Shown piece after piece: positions 6,468 to 12,543 of a stretch of 13,148 nt of DNA. This DNA comes from Flavobacterium sp. UBA807 (GTDB taxonomy: Bacteria > Bacteroidota > Bacteroidia > Flavobacteriales > Flavobacteriaceae), in NCBI GenBank assembly GCA_002296885.1, contig DBIH01000106.1, positions 1 to 13,148 on the forward strand, in the 5' to 3' direction. A program made the position numbers and the translations under genes. Under the pieces are notes generated by a model. It did no database searches. It had not been told where the DNA came from and worked only from the letters and a program-made list of their open reading frames with translations. Position 1 is the stretch's first letter. Each line of letters opens with the position of its first letter.

Positions 6468-6537
6468 TGTCATACCCGCGAAGGCGGGAATCTATTAATA
6501 ATTTTAGTTGTAGATTCCCGACCCCATGGGAATAACA
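6468..6537. repeat. 70-bp palindromic element with 27-bp arms
   Basis: Arms 6468-6494 and 6511-6537 are reverse complements at 20 of 27 positions, including a perfect 10-bp inner stem (CGGGAATCTA with TAGATTCCCG), around a 16-base AT-rich loop. The left arm also folds on itself (CCCGC, GAAG tetraloop, GCGGG at 6475-6488). The CATACCCGCGAAGGCGGGAA core resembles widespread CATTCCCGCGnAnGCGGGAATC-type intergenic palindromes. It may be a dispersed repeat or a small non-autonomous element. It could also stop transcription leaving rdgB. Confidence 0.65.
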
Positions 6538-6553
6538 GTTTTACTTTGCAGCT

Positions 6554-7123
6554 TTAAACCAAAAAATCAACCAATTGCTTCACGGCCAAACCACGATGAC
6601 TGATAATCGACTTTTCCTCTATTGAAAGTTCGGCAAATGTTTTAGAATAACCATCGGCGACAAAAATTGGGTCATAACCAAAACCATTGGTTCCTATTTT
6701 TTCTTCTATGATTTTTCCTTTAACTATTCCGGTAAATAATGTTTGCTTTTCATTTATATTTAAAGCAATTACAGTTTTGAATTGTGCTGCACGATTAGGT
6801 TTACCTTTCAAATTCAACAACAACAAATTAATATTGTCATTAGCATCTTTCTGTTCACCGGCATAACGCGCTGAGTATACCCCGGGCTCGCCATTCAGGG
6901 CTTCGACTTCCAGACCTGTATCATCTGCAAAACAGTTATAGCCATACTTTTGGCTAACATAATTTGCTTTGAGTATTGCATTTCCTTCAATGGTATCAGC
7001 CGTTTCCGGGATTTCTTCAAAGCAGCCAATATCTTCAAGGCTTAAAACCTTAATACTATCAGGTAACAGCAACTGAATTTCTTTAATTTTATTGTGGTTA
7101 TTGGAAGCGAAAACGAGTTGCAT
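6554..7123 (-). CDS. rdgB: Non-canonical purine NTP pyrophosphatase (ITPase/HAM1 family)
   Basis: RdgB hydrolyses ITP, dITP and XTP to the monophosphate and pyrophosphate, keeping deaminated purines out of DNA and RNA; it is cytosolic and Mg-dependent. From the ATG at 7123 the protein has 189 residues. It carries FASNNHNKIKEI (5-16, the SxNxxK substrate site), FADDTGLEVEAL (65-76, with catalytic acidic D67/D68), GVYSARYAG (81-89), GFGYDPIF (147-154) and SHRG (175-178), all in the family order. An in-frame TTG 24 bases upstream would add eight lysine-rich residues, but that TTG lies within the TATATTTG promoter box, so it cannot be the start if that box is used. The leader between box and ATG is A-rich, as is common in Bacteroidota. 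It is divergent from the PLP enzyme gene. Maf, another nucleotide-pool cleaner, lies about 5 kb away. Confidence 0.95.
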   Translation of the reverse strand: MQLVFASNNHNKIKEIQLLLPDSIKVLSLEDIGCFEEIPETADTIEGNAILKANYVSQKYGYNCFADDTGLEVEALNGEPGVYSARYAGEQKDANDNINLLLLNLKGKPNRAAQFKTVIALNINEKQTLFTGIVKGKIIEEKIGTNGFGYDPIFVADGYSKTFAELSIEEKSIISHRGLAVKQLVDFLV

Positions 7124-7144
7124 AATTTTGTTTTTTTTATGTTG

Positions 7145-7152
7145 CAAATATA
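7145..7152 (-). promoter_or_regulatory. rdgB: -7 box of rdgB
   Basis: Reads TATATTTG on the minus strand, a full match to TAnnTTTG, 21 bases before the rdgB ATG at 7123. No clear TTG is visible at the -33 position. It sits next to the divergent promoter of the PLP enzyme gene. Confidence 0.55.
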
Positions 7153-7153
7153 C

Positions 7154-7184
7154 TTGATGAAGACTAATATAATTATTATTTTTG
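7154..7184 (+). promoter_or_regulatory. Promoter of the alpha-oxoamine synthase-like gene
   Basis: TTG (7154-7156), a 20-base spacer and TATTTTTG (7177-7184) fit the Bacteroidota consensus TTG-N20-TAnnTTTG. It lies 22 bases upstream of the ATG. This is one of the two best complete matches in the window. Confidence 0.65.
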
Positions 7185-7206
7185 CCACGTAAAATTCACA
7201 GAGATT

Positions 7207-8466
7207 ATGGTAAAAGATTTATTCGAAAGAATACAAAACAATAAAGGTCCATTAGGAAAATGGGCATCACAAGCAGAAGGATATTATGTTTTTCCAAAAT
7301 TAGAAGGAGAACTGGGACCCAGAATGCAATTCCACGGAAAAGAAATTTTAAACTGGTCAATCAATGATTATCTGGGTTTAGCCAATCATCCTGAAGTTCG
7401 TCAGGCAGATGCTGATGCTGCCATCAAATATGGAGCTGCCTATCCAATGGGAGCACGTATGATGAGTGGTCATACCGATGCGCACGAACAATTGGAAAAA
7501 GAATTGGCTGCTTTTGTAATGAAAGAGTCAGCCTATTTATTGAATTTCGGCTATCAGGGAATCATGTCTGCCATCGATGCTTTGGTGACTAAAAATGACA
7601 TCATTGTTTACGATGTTGATGCCCATGCCTGCATTATAGATGGTGTGCGTTTACATATGGGAAAACGTTTTACCTACAAGCACAATGATTTAGAAAGCAT
7701 GGAGAAAAACCTTCAACGTGCTACTAAAATGGCTCAAGAAACCGGAGGCGGAATTTTATTTATTACCGAAGGTGTTTTCGGAATGCGTGGCCAGCAAGGA
7801 AAACTAAAAGAAATTGTAGCAATGAAAAAGAAATACAATTTCCGTCTTTTGGTTGATGATGCTCACGGTTTTGGAACTTTGGGAAAAACAGGAGCCGGTG
7901 CCGGAGAGGAACAAGGATGTCAAGACGGAATTGACGTTTACTTTTCTACGTTTGCCAAATCAATGGCGAGTATCGGAGCTTTTCTTGCCGGAGATAAAGA
8001 TGTTATCGATTACTTAAAATATAATTTGCGTTCACAAATGTTTGCCAAAGCATTACCAATGATTCAAACCGTTGGTGCTTTAAAAAGACTTCAACTATTA
8101 AGAGACAATCCGAGTCTTAAAGACAAGCTTTGGGAAAATGTAAATGCTTTACAGAACGGTTTAAAAGCACACGGATTTAATATCGGAGACACCAATACTT
8201 GTGTAACTCCAGTTTATCTTGAAGGCTCTATTCCAGAAGCTATGGTAATGGTAAATGATTTGAGAGAGAATTATAATATTTTCTTGTCTATTGTGGTGTA
8301 TCCTGTAATTCCAAAAGGAATTATTTTGTTGCGAATGATTCCGACAGCATCTCATACTTTACAAGATATTGAAGAAACCTTAACCGCTTTTGATGCCATA
8401 AGAGAAAAGTTAACCAACGGAACTTATGCTAAACTAGCTGAGGCCAATGTCGAGAATATGGCTTAG
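7207..8466 (+). CDS. PLP-dependent alpha-oxoamine synthase family enzyme (SPT/KBL/AONS-like)
   Basis: This fold-type I PLP enzyme belongs to the family that condenses an amino acid with an acyl thioester: serine palmitoyltransferase, 8-amino-7-oxononanoate synthase, 2-amino-3-ketobutyrate CoA ligase, cysteate acyltransferase. Key residues in its 419 aa are the PLP lysine K251 in TFAKSMASIGAF, the ring-nitrogen Asp and His in LLVDDAHGFG (D217, H220), and the PLP-stacking histidine H140 in DAHACIIDG. The NDYLGLANHP segment (53-62) and SGHTDAHEQLEKELA (87-101) are also family-typical. The N-terminal PLGKWASQAEGYYVFPKL resembles SPT-like members. Bacteroidota often carry several such paralogs, including ones for sphingolipids or the sulfonolipid capnine of gliding flavobacteria. 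The substrate cannot be read from sequence alone, and no biotin, threonine-catabolism or sphingolipid genes lie nearby. It has its own promoter and a strong terminator. Confidence 0.88.
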   Translation: MVKDLFERIQNNKGPLGKWASQAEGYYVFPKLEGELGPRMQFHGKEILNWSINDYLGLANHPEVRQADADAAIKYGAAYPMGARMMSGHTDAHEQLEKELAAFVMKESAYLLNFGYQGIMSAIDALVTKNDIIVYDVDAHACIIDGVRLHMGKRFTYKHNDLESMEKNLQRATKMAQETGGGILFITEGVFGMRGQQGKLKEIVAMKKKYNFRLLVDDAHGFGTLGKTGAGAGEEQGCQDGIDVYFSTFAKSMASIGAFLAGDKDVIDYLKYNLRSQMFAKALPMIQTVGALKRLQLLRDNPSLKDKLWENVNALQNGLKAHGFNIGDTNTCVTPVYLEGSIPEAMVMVNDLRENYNIFLSIVVYPVIPKGIILLRMIPTASHTLQDIEETLTAFDAIREKLTNGTYAKLAEANVENMA

Positions 8467-8480
8467 TCCAAAATTGCTTA

Positions 8481-8513
8481 ATAAAAAACCATCCTTTATG
8501 GATGGTTTTTTAT
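8481..8513. terminator. Bidirectional intrinsic terminator
   Basis: A perfect 14-bp inverted repeat (8481-8494 with 8500-8513; core ACCATCC/GGATGGT) has a 5-base TTTAT loop. A-rich and T-rich flanks form part of the stem and give a U-tract on either strand. It sits 14 bp after the PLP enzyme stop and 14 bp after the convergent serine hydrolase stop, so it can end both transcripts. Confidence 0.92.
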
Positions 8514-8527
8514 TTATTAAAACTGAA

Positions 8528-9550
8528 TTAGATACCTGCAACATAATTACTGCTCATTTCCGTGTAAACAGCCTGAGATATTTCGCCGATTAATTGTGAA
8601 AGCTTTTTATTATCTTTCCCTTTAGTCATTATTGTTAACAGATAAGTCCGGTTATCAAGATAAACAATCGCTGATTCATGTAATTGCTTTTCTGCAGGGT
8701 TACCAGATTCACCAAATTTATGGGCTACGACTGTATTTGCAGGCAAACCTTTTGTAATTCCATCCCTGAATTGGCATTGTGTTAAAAGTTCAGCCGCATA
8801 TTCCGAATCATTGATGGTTAAATAAGCCGCATTATAAATTGCTCTCATAAAAAACGAATATTGTTTTACAGTGACTAAATACTGATTATCATATTCATTT
8901 GGCGTTTCTAATCCAAAGTCGGTAAACAGTTTTTTGAAAGTTTCAGGTTTCATATTCGATTCTAACAATATTGTGGCATTGTTATCTGAATATTTAATCA
9001 TATAATCCAACAACTCTTTTATAGTATACTTGTGTCCGACTTTAATTGATTTCTCAGCATATATAATATCTTTCTTTGCGTCAACAGGTTTGTCATATAA
9101 CACTACTTTATTTAAAAATCCCGGATTTTCCTCATTCATTTTTAAAATGGTAATCAATACCGGAACTTTTAAGAGTGAAGCAGGTTGGTATTTTTCATCA
9201 TCATTTACACCAACCCAGTCACTGTTGACATAATCTCTTAAATAAACCGATGCTGAAGCTACATCTCCGCTTGCCTTATATCTATTAATAATGTCCGCAA
9301 GCTGCTGCTTTGTGCCGGCTAAATTATCTGACTCACATTCTTCATCAACAAACATTAATGGTTTGATATATTTTAAACCATTTAATCTTTTGACATCATA
9401 TTTGCATATCGGTGTACCGGAAATACTGCTAATCTGTTTATTGAATTTTTTTGCTTCCAAAAAAGAAGTAACTCCATATGTTGTTAAAACAGCAAACAGA
9501 GAAAAAAGAAGCATTTGTAAAAAAGAGTAATTTTTGTTTTTAAGGTTCAT
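8528..9550 (-). CDS. Membrane-anchored serine hydrolase, class A beta-lactamase-like fold
   Basis: Residues 8-29 from the chosen ATG form one membrane segment, so the catalytic domain (about 80-335) should face the periplasm. The three active-site elements of the penicillin-interacting fold are present in order: SLLK with nucleophile S125 and K128, SDN (188-190), and KFG (278-280) in place of KTG. This fits the beta-lactamase-2 type serine hydrolases (PF13354-like). I do not find a clear ExxN omega-loop motif for the deacylating glutamate of true class A enzymes, so resistance activity is doubtful. A peptidoglycan or other ester/amide hydrolase is possible. An in-frame TTG upstream (9607) would add 19 residues but overlaps the apparent -33 box, so the ATG at 9550 is preferred. 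Residues 35-80 are a linker of unknown role with two cysteines (C49, C72). Confidence 0.85.
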   Translation of the reverse strand: MNLKNKNYSFLQMLLFSLFAVLTTYGVTSFLEAKKFNKQISSISGTPICKYDVKRLNGLKYIKPLMFVDEECESDNLAGTKQQLADIINRYKASGDVASASVYLRDYVNSDWVGVNDDEKYQPASLLKVPVLITILKMNEENPGFLNKVVLYDKPVDAKKDIIYAEKSIKVGHKYTIKELLDYMIKYSDNNATILLESNMKPETFKKLFTDFGLETPNEYDNQYLVTVKQYSFFMRAIYNAAYLTINDSEYAAELLTQCQFRDGITKGLPANTVVAHKFGESGNPAEKQLHESAIVYLDNRTYLLTIMTKGKDNKKLSQLIGEISQAVYTEMSSNYVAGI

Positions 9551-9575
9551 TTTGTTGGGGTTTAATTTTGATTGG

Positions 9576-9608
9576 TAAAAATAATCAATACTTTTCAGTA
9601 ATTGCAAA
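9576..9608 (-). promoter_or_regulatory. Candidate promoter of the serine hydrolase gene
   Basis: On the minus strand, TTTG (9608-9605), a 21-base spacer and TATTTTTA (9583-9576) match the -33/-7 pattern except for the last base. The ATG at 9550 follows 25 bases later. The match supports ATG 9550 over the upstream TTG. Confidence 0.5.
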
Positions 9609-9632
9609 TACTATAACAATTTCCATTTTTAA

Positions 9633-9645
9633 AACCCTAAGGGTT
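9633..9645. repeat. Short perfect palindrome in the divergent intergenic region
   Basis: AACCCT, a central A, then AGGGTT: six-base arms that pair perfectly. It lies between the divergent serine hydrolase and DUF2520 genes, upstream of both candidate promoters. It could be an operator or a short dispersed palindrome; sequence alone does not decide. Confidence 0.35.
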
Positions 9646-9674
9646 GGCAAAGTCTTTAAACGAGCCATAATTAA

Positions 9675-9708
9675 TTGACACAAAAAACAAAAAAAATCAA
9701 TAAATTAG
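9675..9708 (+). promoter_or_regulatory. Weak candidate promoter of the DUF2520-kdsC-ubiA-maf cluster
   Basis: TTG (9675-9677), a 23-base spacer and TAAATTAG (9701-9708, seven of eight consensus positions). The box ends only 4 bases before the ATG, so the message would be nearly leaderless if this is used. The A-rich spacer makes a chance match quite possible. Confidence 0.27.
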
Positions 9709-9712
9709 CCAC

Positions 9713-10474
9713 ATGATTCGAGTGTCAATTATTGGTTCCGGAAATGTTGCCCAGCATTTAATTCAGGCATTCAGCAAAACCGCTGATATTGAATTGGTTC
9801 AGGTATTAGCAAGAACACCGAAATTTGTTCCCAACAGTGTTCCGACACCTAAAATAGTTTCAGATTTTAATAATTTAAAACCAGTTGATTTAACCATAAT
9901 TGCGGTTAGTGATAATGCTATTGCTCAAGTTTCTGCGCAACTCCCTTATCAGAATCAATTGGTTGTTCATACATCTGGAAGTGTTGCAATGGAAGCATTG
10001 AATGACAAAAACCGCAAAGGTGTTTTGTATCCTTTGCAGACATTTTCCAAATCAAAAGAAATAGATTTTAAATCGATTCCGATTTGTATTGAAGCACAAA
10101 ATGAAGCTGATTACAAAACACTTGAAGCAGTTGCAAAATCATTATCCGGTTCGATTCATAAAATCAATTCTAAACAAAGAAAATCGCTGCATGTCGCTGC
10201 AGTCTTCGTGTCTAATTTTACCAATCATCTTTATCTGATTGGTTCTGACATCTGTCAAGAAAACGGATTACCGTTTGATATCTTAAAACCTCTCATTAGG
10301 GAAACCGCGAATAAAATTGAAACCCTTTCGCCAATTGAAGCACAAACCGGTCCTGCAAAGCGAAAAGACACTCAGACCATCAATGAGCATCTGTTATTTT
10401 TAACTGATGAAAACCAAAAAGAAATATATAAACTACTAACAAAATCAATTATTGATAATGGGAAAAAGTTATAA
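9713..10474 (+). CDS. DUF2520 Rossmann-fold protein
   Basis: This 253-residue protein has an N-terminal dinucleotide-binding fold: VSIIGSGNVAQHL (4-16, GxGNxA), with strands leading to LTIIAVSDNAI (60-70) and HTSGSVAMEAL (86-96). Next comes LYPLQTFSK (106-114). The C-terminal all-helical DUF2520 half carries SLHVAAVFVSNFTNHL (about 158-173) and TGPAKRKDTQTINEH (about 212-226). The architecture resembles pyrroline-5-carboxylate reductase and 6-phosphogluconate or F420-dependent dehydrogenases, so it probably binds NAD(P). No substrate is established for this family as far as I know. It is the first gene of the plus-strand cluster, and its end overlaps the next gene by 17 bp, suggesting translational coupling with the KdsC-like phosphatase. 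Confidence 0.88.
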   Translation: MIRVSIIGSGNVAQHLIQAFSKTADIELVQVLARTPKFVPNSVPTPKIVSDFNNLKPVDLTIIAVSDNAIAQVSAQLPYQNQLVVHTSGSVAMEALNDKNRKGVLYPLQTFSKSKEIDFKSIPICIEAQNEADYKTLEAVAKSLSGSIHKINSKQRKSLHVAAVFVSNFTNHLYLIGSDICQENGLPFDILKPLIRETANKIETLSPIEAQTGPAKRKDTQTINEHLLFLTDENQKEIYKLLTKSIIDNGKKL

Positions 10475-10985
10475 GGAAATACTAAACAACATCACAACTT
10501 TCATTTTTGATGTTGATGGCGTGTTAACAGACAGCACCGTTCATGTTACGCCAACAGGTGAAATGCTGCGAATCATGAATATTCGCGATGGCTTTGCCAT
10601 GAAAGCAGCTATAGAAAGCGGTTACAATGTCTGTATTATTTCCGGCGGAAACAATGAAGGTGTTCGTATCAGATTAAAGAACTTAGGCATTACCGATATT
10701 CATTTGGCTTCTCCTGATAAGGTCGAAACTTTTAAAGAATACATTGAACTTTATAACATAAATGCTGAGCAGGTATTGTATATGGGCGATGATATTCCCG
10801 ATTATCATGTAATGCAATTGGTAGGATTACCTGCATGCCCTCAGGATGCAAGCCCTGAAATCAAAGCTATTTCAAAATATATTTCGCATAAAAAAGGCGG
10901 CAAAGGCGCTGTGCGTGAAATGATTGAACAGGTGATGAAAGTTCAGGGGAAATGGCATTTGTATTACAACGGAAAACACGATTAA
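10458..10985 (+). CDS. kdsC: KdsC-like HAD phosphatase (3-deoxy-D-manno-octulosonate 8-phosphate phosphatase family)
   Basis: KdsC dephosphorylates Kdo-8-phosphate to Kdo for the lipopolysaccharide inner core. The 175 residues form a compact C0-type HAD domain without a cap, which normally works as a tetramer. Motif I is FIFDVDGVLTD with nucleophile D18 and general acid D20; motif II is IISGG with S62; motif III lysine is K88 (SPDKVETF); motif IV is GDDIPD with D111 and D112. The C-terminal GGKGAVREM (147-155) is typical of the family. Start: an earlier TTG (10452) is possible, but ATG at 10458 gives the usual N-terminus and a 17-bp overlap with the DUF2520 gene. No other Kdo gene is nearby. 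A related sugar phosphate, such as KDN-9-phosphate or an N-acylneuraminate, cannot be excluded, since relatives in Bacteroidota use these. Confidence 0.87.
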   Translation: MGKSYKEILNNITTFIFDVDGVLTDSTVHVTPTGEMLRIMNIRDGFAMKAAIESGYNVCIISGGNNEGVRIRLKNLGITDIHLASPDKVETFKEYIELYNINAEQVLYMGDDIPDYHVMQLVGLPACPQDASPEIKAISKYISHKKGGKGAVREMIEQVMKVQGKWHLYYNGKHD

Positions 10986-11009
10986 TTTTAAAACACCCAA
11001 ATAAATTCA

Positions 11010-11942
11010 ATGAAATATTTAAAGCTTATACGTTACCAAAATCTTTTACTGCTTGCCCTGATGCAGCTCATTTTTCGCTTCGGATTTTTGAAGTGGCAGG
11101 ATATCTTCCTTTCACTTGCCGACTGGCAATATGGTTTATTGGTTTTGTCAACTGTTTTAATTGCAGCGGCAGGATATGTCATCAATGATATCATGGATCA
11201 GGAAACCGACCGCGATAACAAACCCGAAACCCGAATTATAGGAAAAAGCATTTCTGAAAAGGCTGCATACAATCTGTATTTTGTTTTAAATATAACCGGA
11301 GTCGGTATTGGGTATTACTTAGCAAATGTAATCCACAAACCGAGTTTTGCCGGAGCTTTCATAATTGTTTCTGCAACTTTATACATGTATGCTACAAGTC
11401 TGAAGCAGATGTTGTTGGTTGGTAATGCAATAGTGGCTTTGCTTCTGGCCTTCAGTGTTATCATTATTGGACTTTTCGATTTATTACCGGCTACTTATGA
11501 TGGAAATCAGGTAGAAATGGGTGTAATGTTTTCTATATTAATTGATTATGCTGTGTTTGCATTTATTATAAACTTTATCCGCGAAATAGTTAAAGATATG
11601 GAGGATGCTGATGGCGATTACAATCAGGGAATGAATACTTTACCTATTGCGCTTGGCGTAAACAGAACTTCAAAAGTTGTCTCGGTTTTGGGAATAATTG
11701 CAACTCTAATTTTGTTATGGTATATCAATAGTAATCTGATGTCGTCTAAATTATTCTATGCTGTTATTTATGGTTTGCTTTTGATTGTCGGACCGATGAT
11801 TTTCTTTGTTGTTAAAGTCTGGAACGCCAAATCAAAAAAGGATTTTCATCTGCTGAGCACTGTCTTAAAGTGGATAATTTTCTTTGGAATACTATCTATA
11901 ATGGTGATTACTTTTAATATAAAATACCATGCTAAAGGATAA
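11010..11942 (+). CDS. UbiA-family prenyltransferase (geranylgeranylglycerol-phosphate geranylgeranyltransferase-like)
   Basis: Integral-membrane enzyme that transfers a polyprenyl group from a diphosphate donor to an acceptor. The 310 residues give about eight or nine hydrophobic helices. Both Mg-diphosphate motifs are present: NDIMDQETDRDNKPETR (59-75, NDxxDxxxD type) and the second aspartate-rich motif REIVKDMEDADGD (191-203). The KDMEDADGD form and overall pattern resemble archaeal DGGGP synthase-like proteins often annotated in Bacteroidota, rather than UbiA or MenA. If true, the acceptor would be a prenyl glycerol phosphate, giving an archaeal-type ether lipid. Quinone or other aromatic acceptors remain possible. 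It starts 24 bp after kdsC and overlaps maf by 14 bp, so it is very likely in one operon. Family is secure, acceptor is not. Confidence 0.88.
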   Translation: MKYLKLIRYQNLLLLALMQLIFRFGFLKWQDIFLSLADWQYGLLVLSTVLIAAAGYVINDIMDQETDRDNKPETRIIGKSISEKAAYNLYFVLNITGVGIGYYLANVIHKPSFAGAFIIVSATLYMYATSLKQMLLVGNAIVALLLAFSVIIIGLFDLLPATYDGNQVEMGVMFSILIDYAVFAFIINFIREIVKDMEDADGDYNQGMNTLPIALGVNRTSKVVSVLGIIATLILLWYINSNLMSSKLFYAVIYGLLLIVGPMIFFVVKVWNAKSKKDFHLLSTVLKWIIFFGILSIMVITFNIKYHAKG

Positions 11943-12513
11943 GCTCAAAAATTATAAAATTATCCTGGCTTCAGGTTCGCCAAGAAGGCAGCAGTTTTTT
12001 AATGACCTGGATTTAGATTTTGAAATCCGGTTGAAAAACATCGAGGAAATTTATCCTGACAATCTTCAAGGTGTTGAAATTACTAACTTTTTAGCCGAAT
12101 TAAAAGCCAATGCATTTGATGGAGAAATTAAAGCAAATGAAATATTAATAGCGAGCGACACCATTGTTTGGCTCAATAATAAAGCATTGGGTAAACCAAA
12201 AGATTACGATGATGCCTTTGCAATTTTGAAATCATTGTCTAATGCAACACATGATGTAATTACATCTGTCTGCTTTAAAACAATTAAAAAAACAGAAACA
12301 ATCTTTGAAGTTACCAAAGTAACTTTCAGCGAGCTTTCGGACGATACAATTCGGTATTATCTTGACAATTATAAACCTTTTGACAAAGCCGGTGCTTACG
12401 GAATCCAGGAATGGATAGGGCTGATTGGCATTACCCGAATTGATGGTTCTTATACCAATGTGGTTGGGCTGCCGACGGAAAAAGTGTATAACTACCTGAG
12501 TAATTATAATTGA
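11929..12513 (+). CDS. maf: Maf-family nucleoside triphosphate pyrophosphatase (dTTP/UTP type)
   Basis: Maf proteins hydrolyse dTTP, UTP and modified pyrimidine NTPs to monophosphates, and some members affect cell division or septum formation. The 194 residues contain the family signature ILASGSPRR (12-20), the catalytic acidic motif IASDTIV with D77 (74-80), GKPKD (88-92), DKAGAYGIQ (152-160) and GSYTNVVGLP (173-182). KAGAYGIQ matches the YhdE subgroup (dTTPase/UTPase) better than the YceF (m7GTPase) subgroup. It begins inside the last codons of the UbiA gene (14-bp overlap), which implies translational coupling. It is followed by the AI-2E permease after 30 bp. Function is well supported by the family, and substrate preference is inferred. 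Confidence 0.94.
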   Translation: MLKDKLKNYKIILASGSPRRQQFFNDLDLDFEIRLKNIEEIYPDNLQGVEITNFLAELKANAFDGEIKANEILIASDTIVWLNNKALGKPKDYDDAFAILKSLSNATHDVITSVCFKTIKKTETIFEVTKVTFSELSDDTIRYYLDNYKPFDKAGAYGIQEWIGLIGITRIDGSYTNVVGLPTEKVYNYLSNYN

Positions 12514-12543
12514 AAATTGTAACTTTACTAAAAAACAAATGCT

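Larger units (their letters stand above)
6224..6553. other. 330-bp intergenic region between the helicase gene and rdgB
   Basis: No credible gene lies here. From left to right it holds the helicase -7 box (6244-6251), an AT-rich stretch with decayed GTTACAA/GTTGCA-like short words (about 6301-6365), then a GC-richer island containing two palindromic elements (6405-6455 and 6468-6537). The second element may also end rdgB transcription, since it starts 16 bp past the rdgB stop. Confidence 0.7.

Noticed and set aside
6224..6553. CRISPR array, tRNA or small RNA gene in the long gap
   Set aside because: No regularly spaced direct repeats and no cloverleaf or CCA end are seen; the structure is explained by two palindromic elements.
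7124..7147. Extended rdgB start at TTG 7147
   Set aside because: That TTG lies inside the TATATTTG -7 box, and the added lysine-rich peptide is not part of the family N-terminus.
8528..9550. Antibiotic-resistance beta-lactamase
   Set aside because: The core motifs are there, but the omega-loop glutamate motif is not evident and KFG replaces KTG, so a resistance call is not supported.
9551..9607. Extended serine hydrolase start at TTG 9607
   Set aside because: It coincides with the apparent -33 box; the ATG at 9550 gives a normal membrane anchor close to the N-terminus.
10952..11188. Plus-strand frame spanning the kdsC end and ubiA start
   Set aside because: It overlaps two well-supported genes in another frame and has no motifs of its own.
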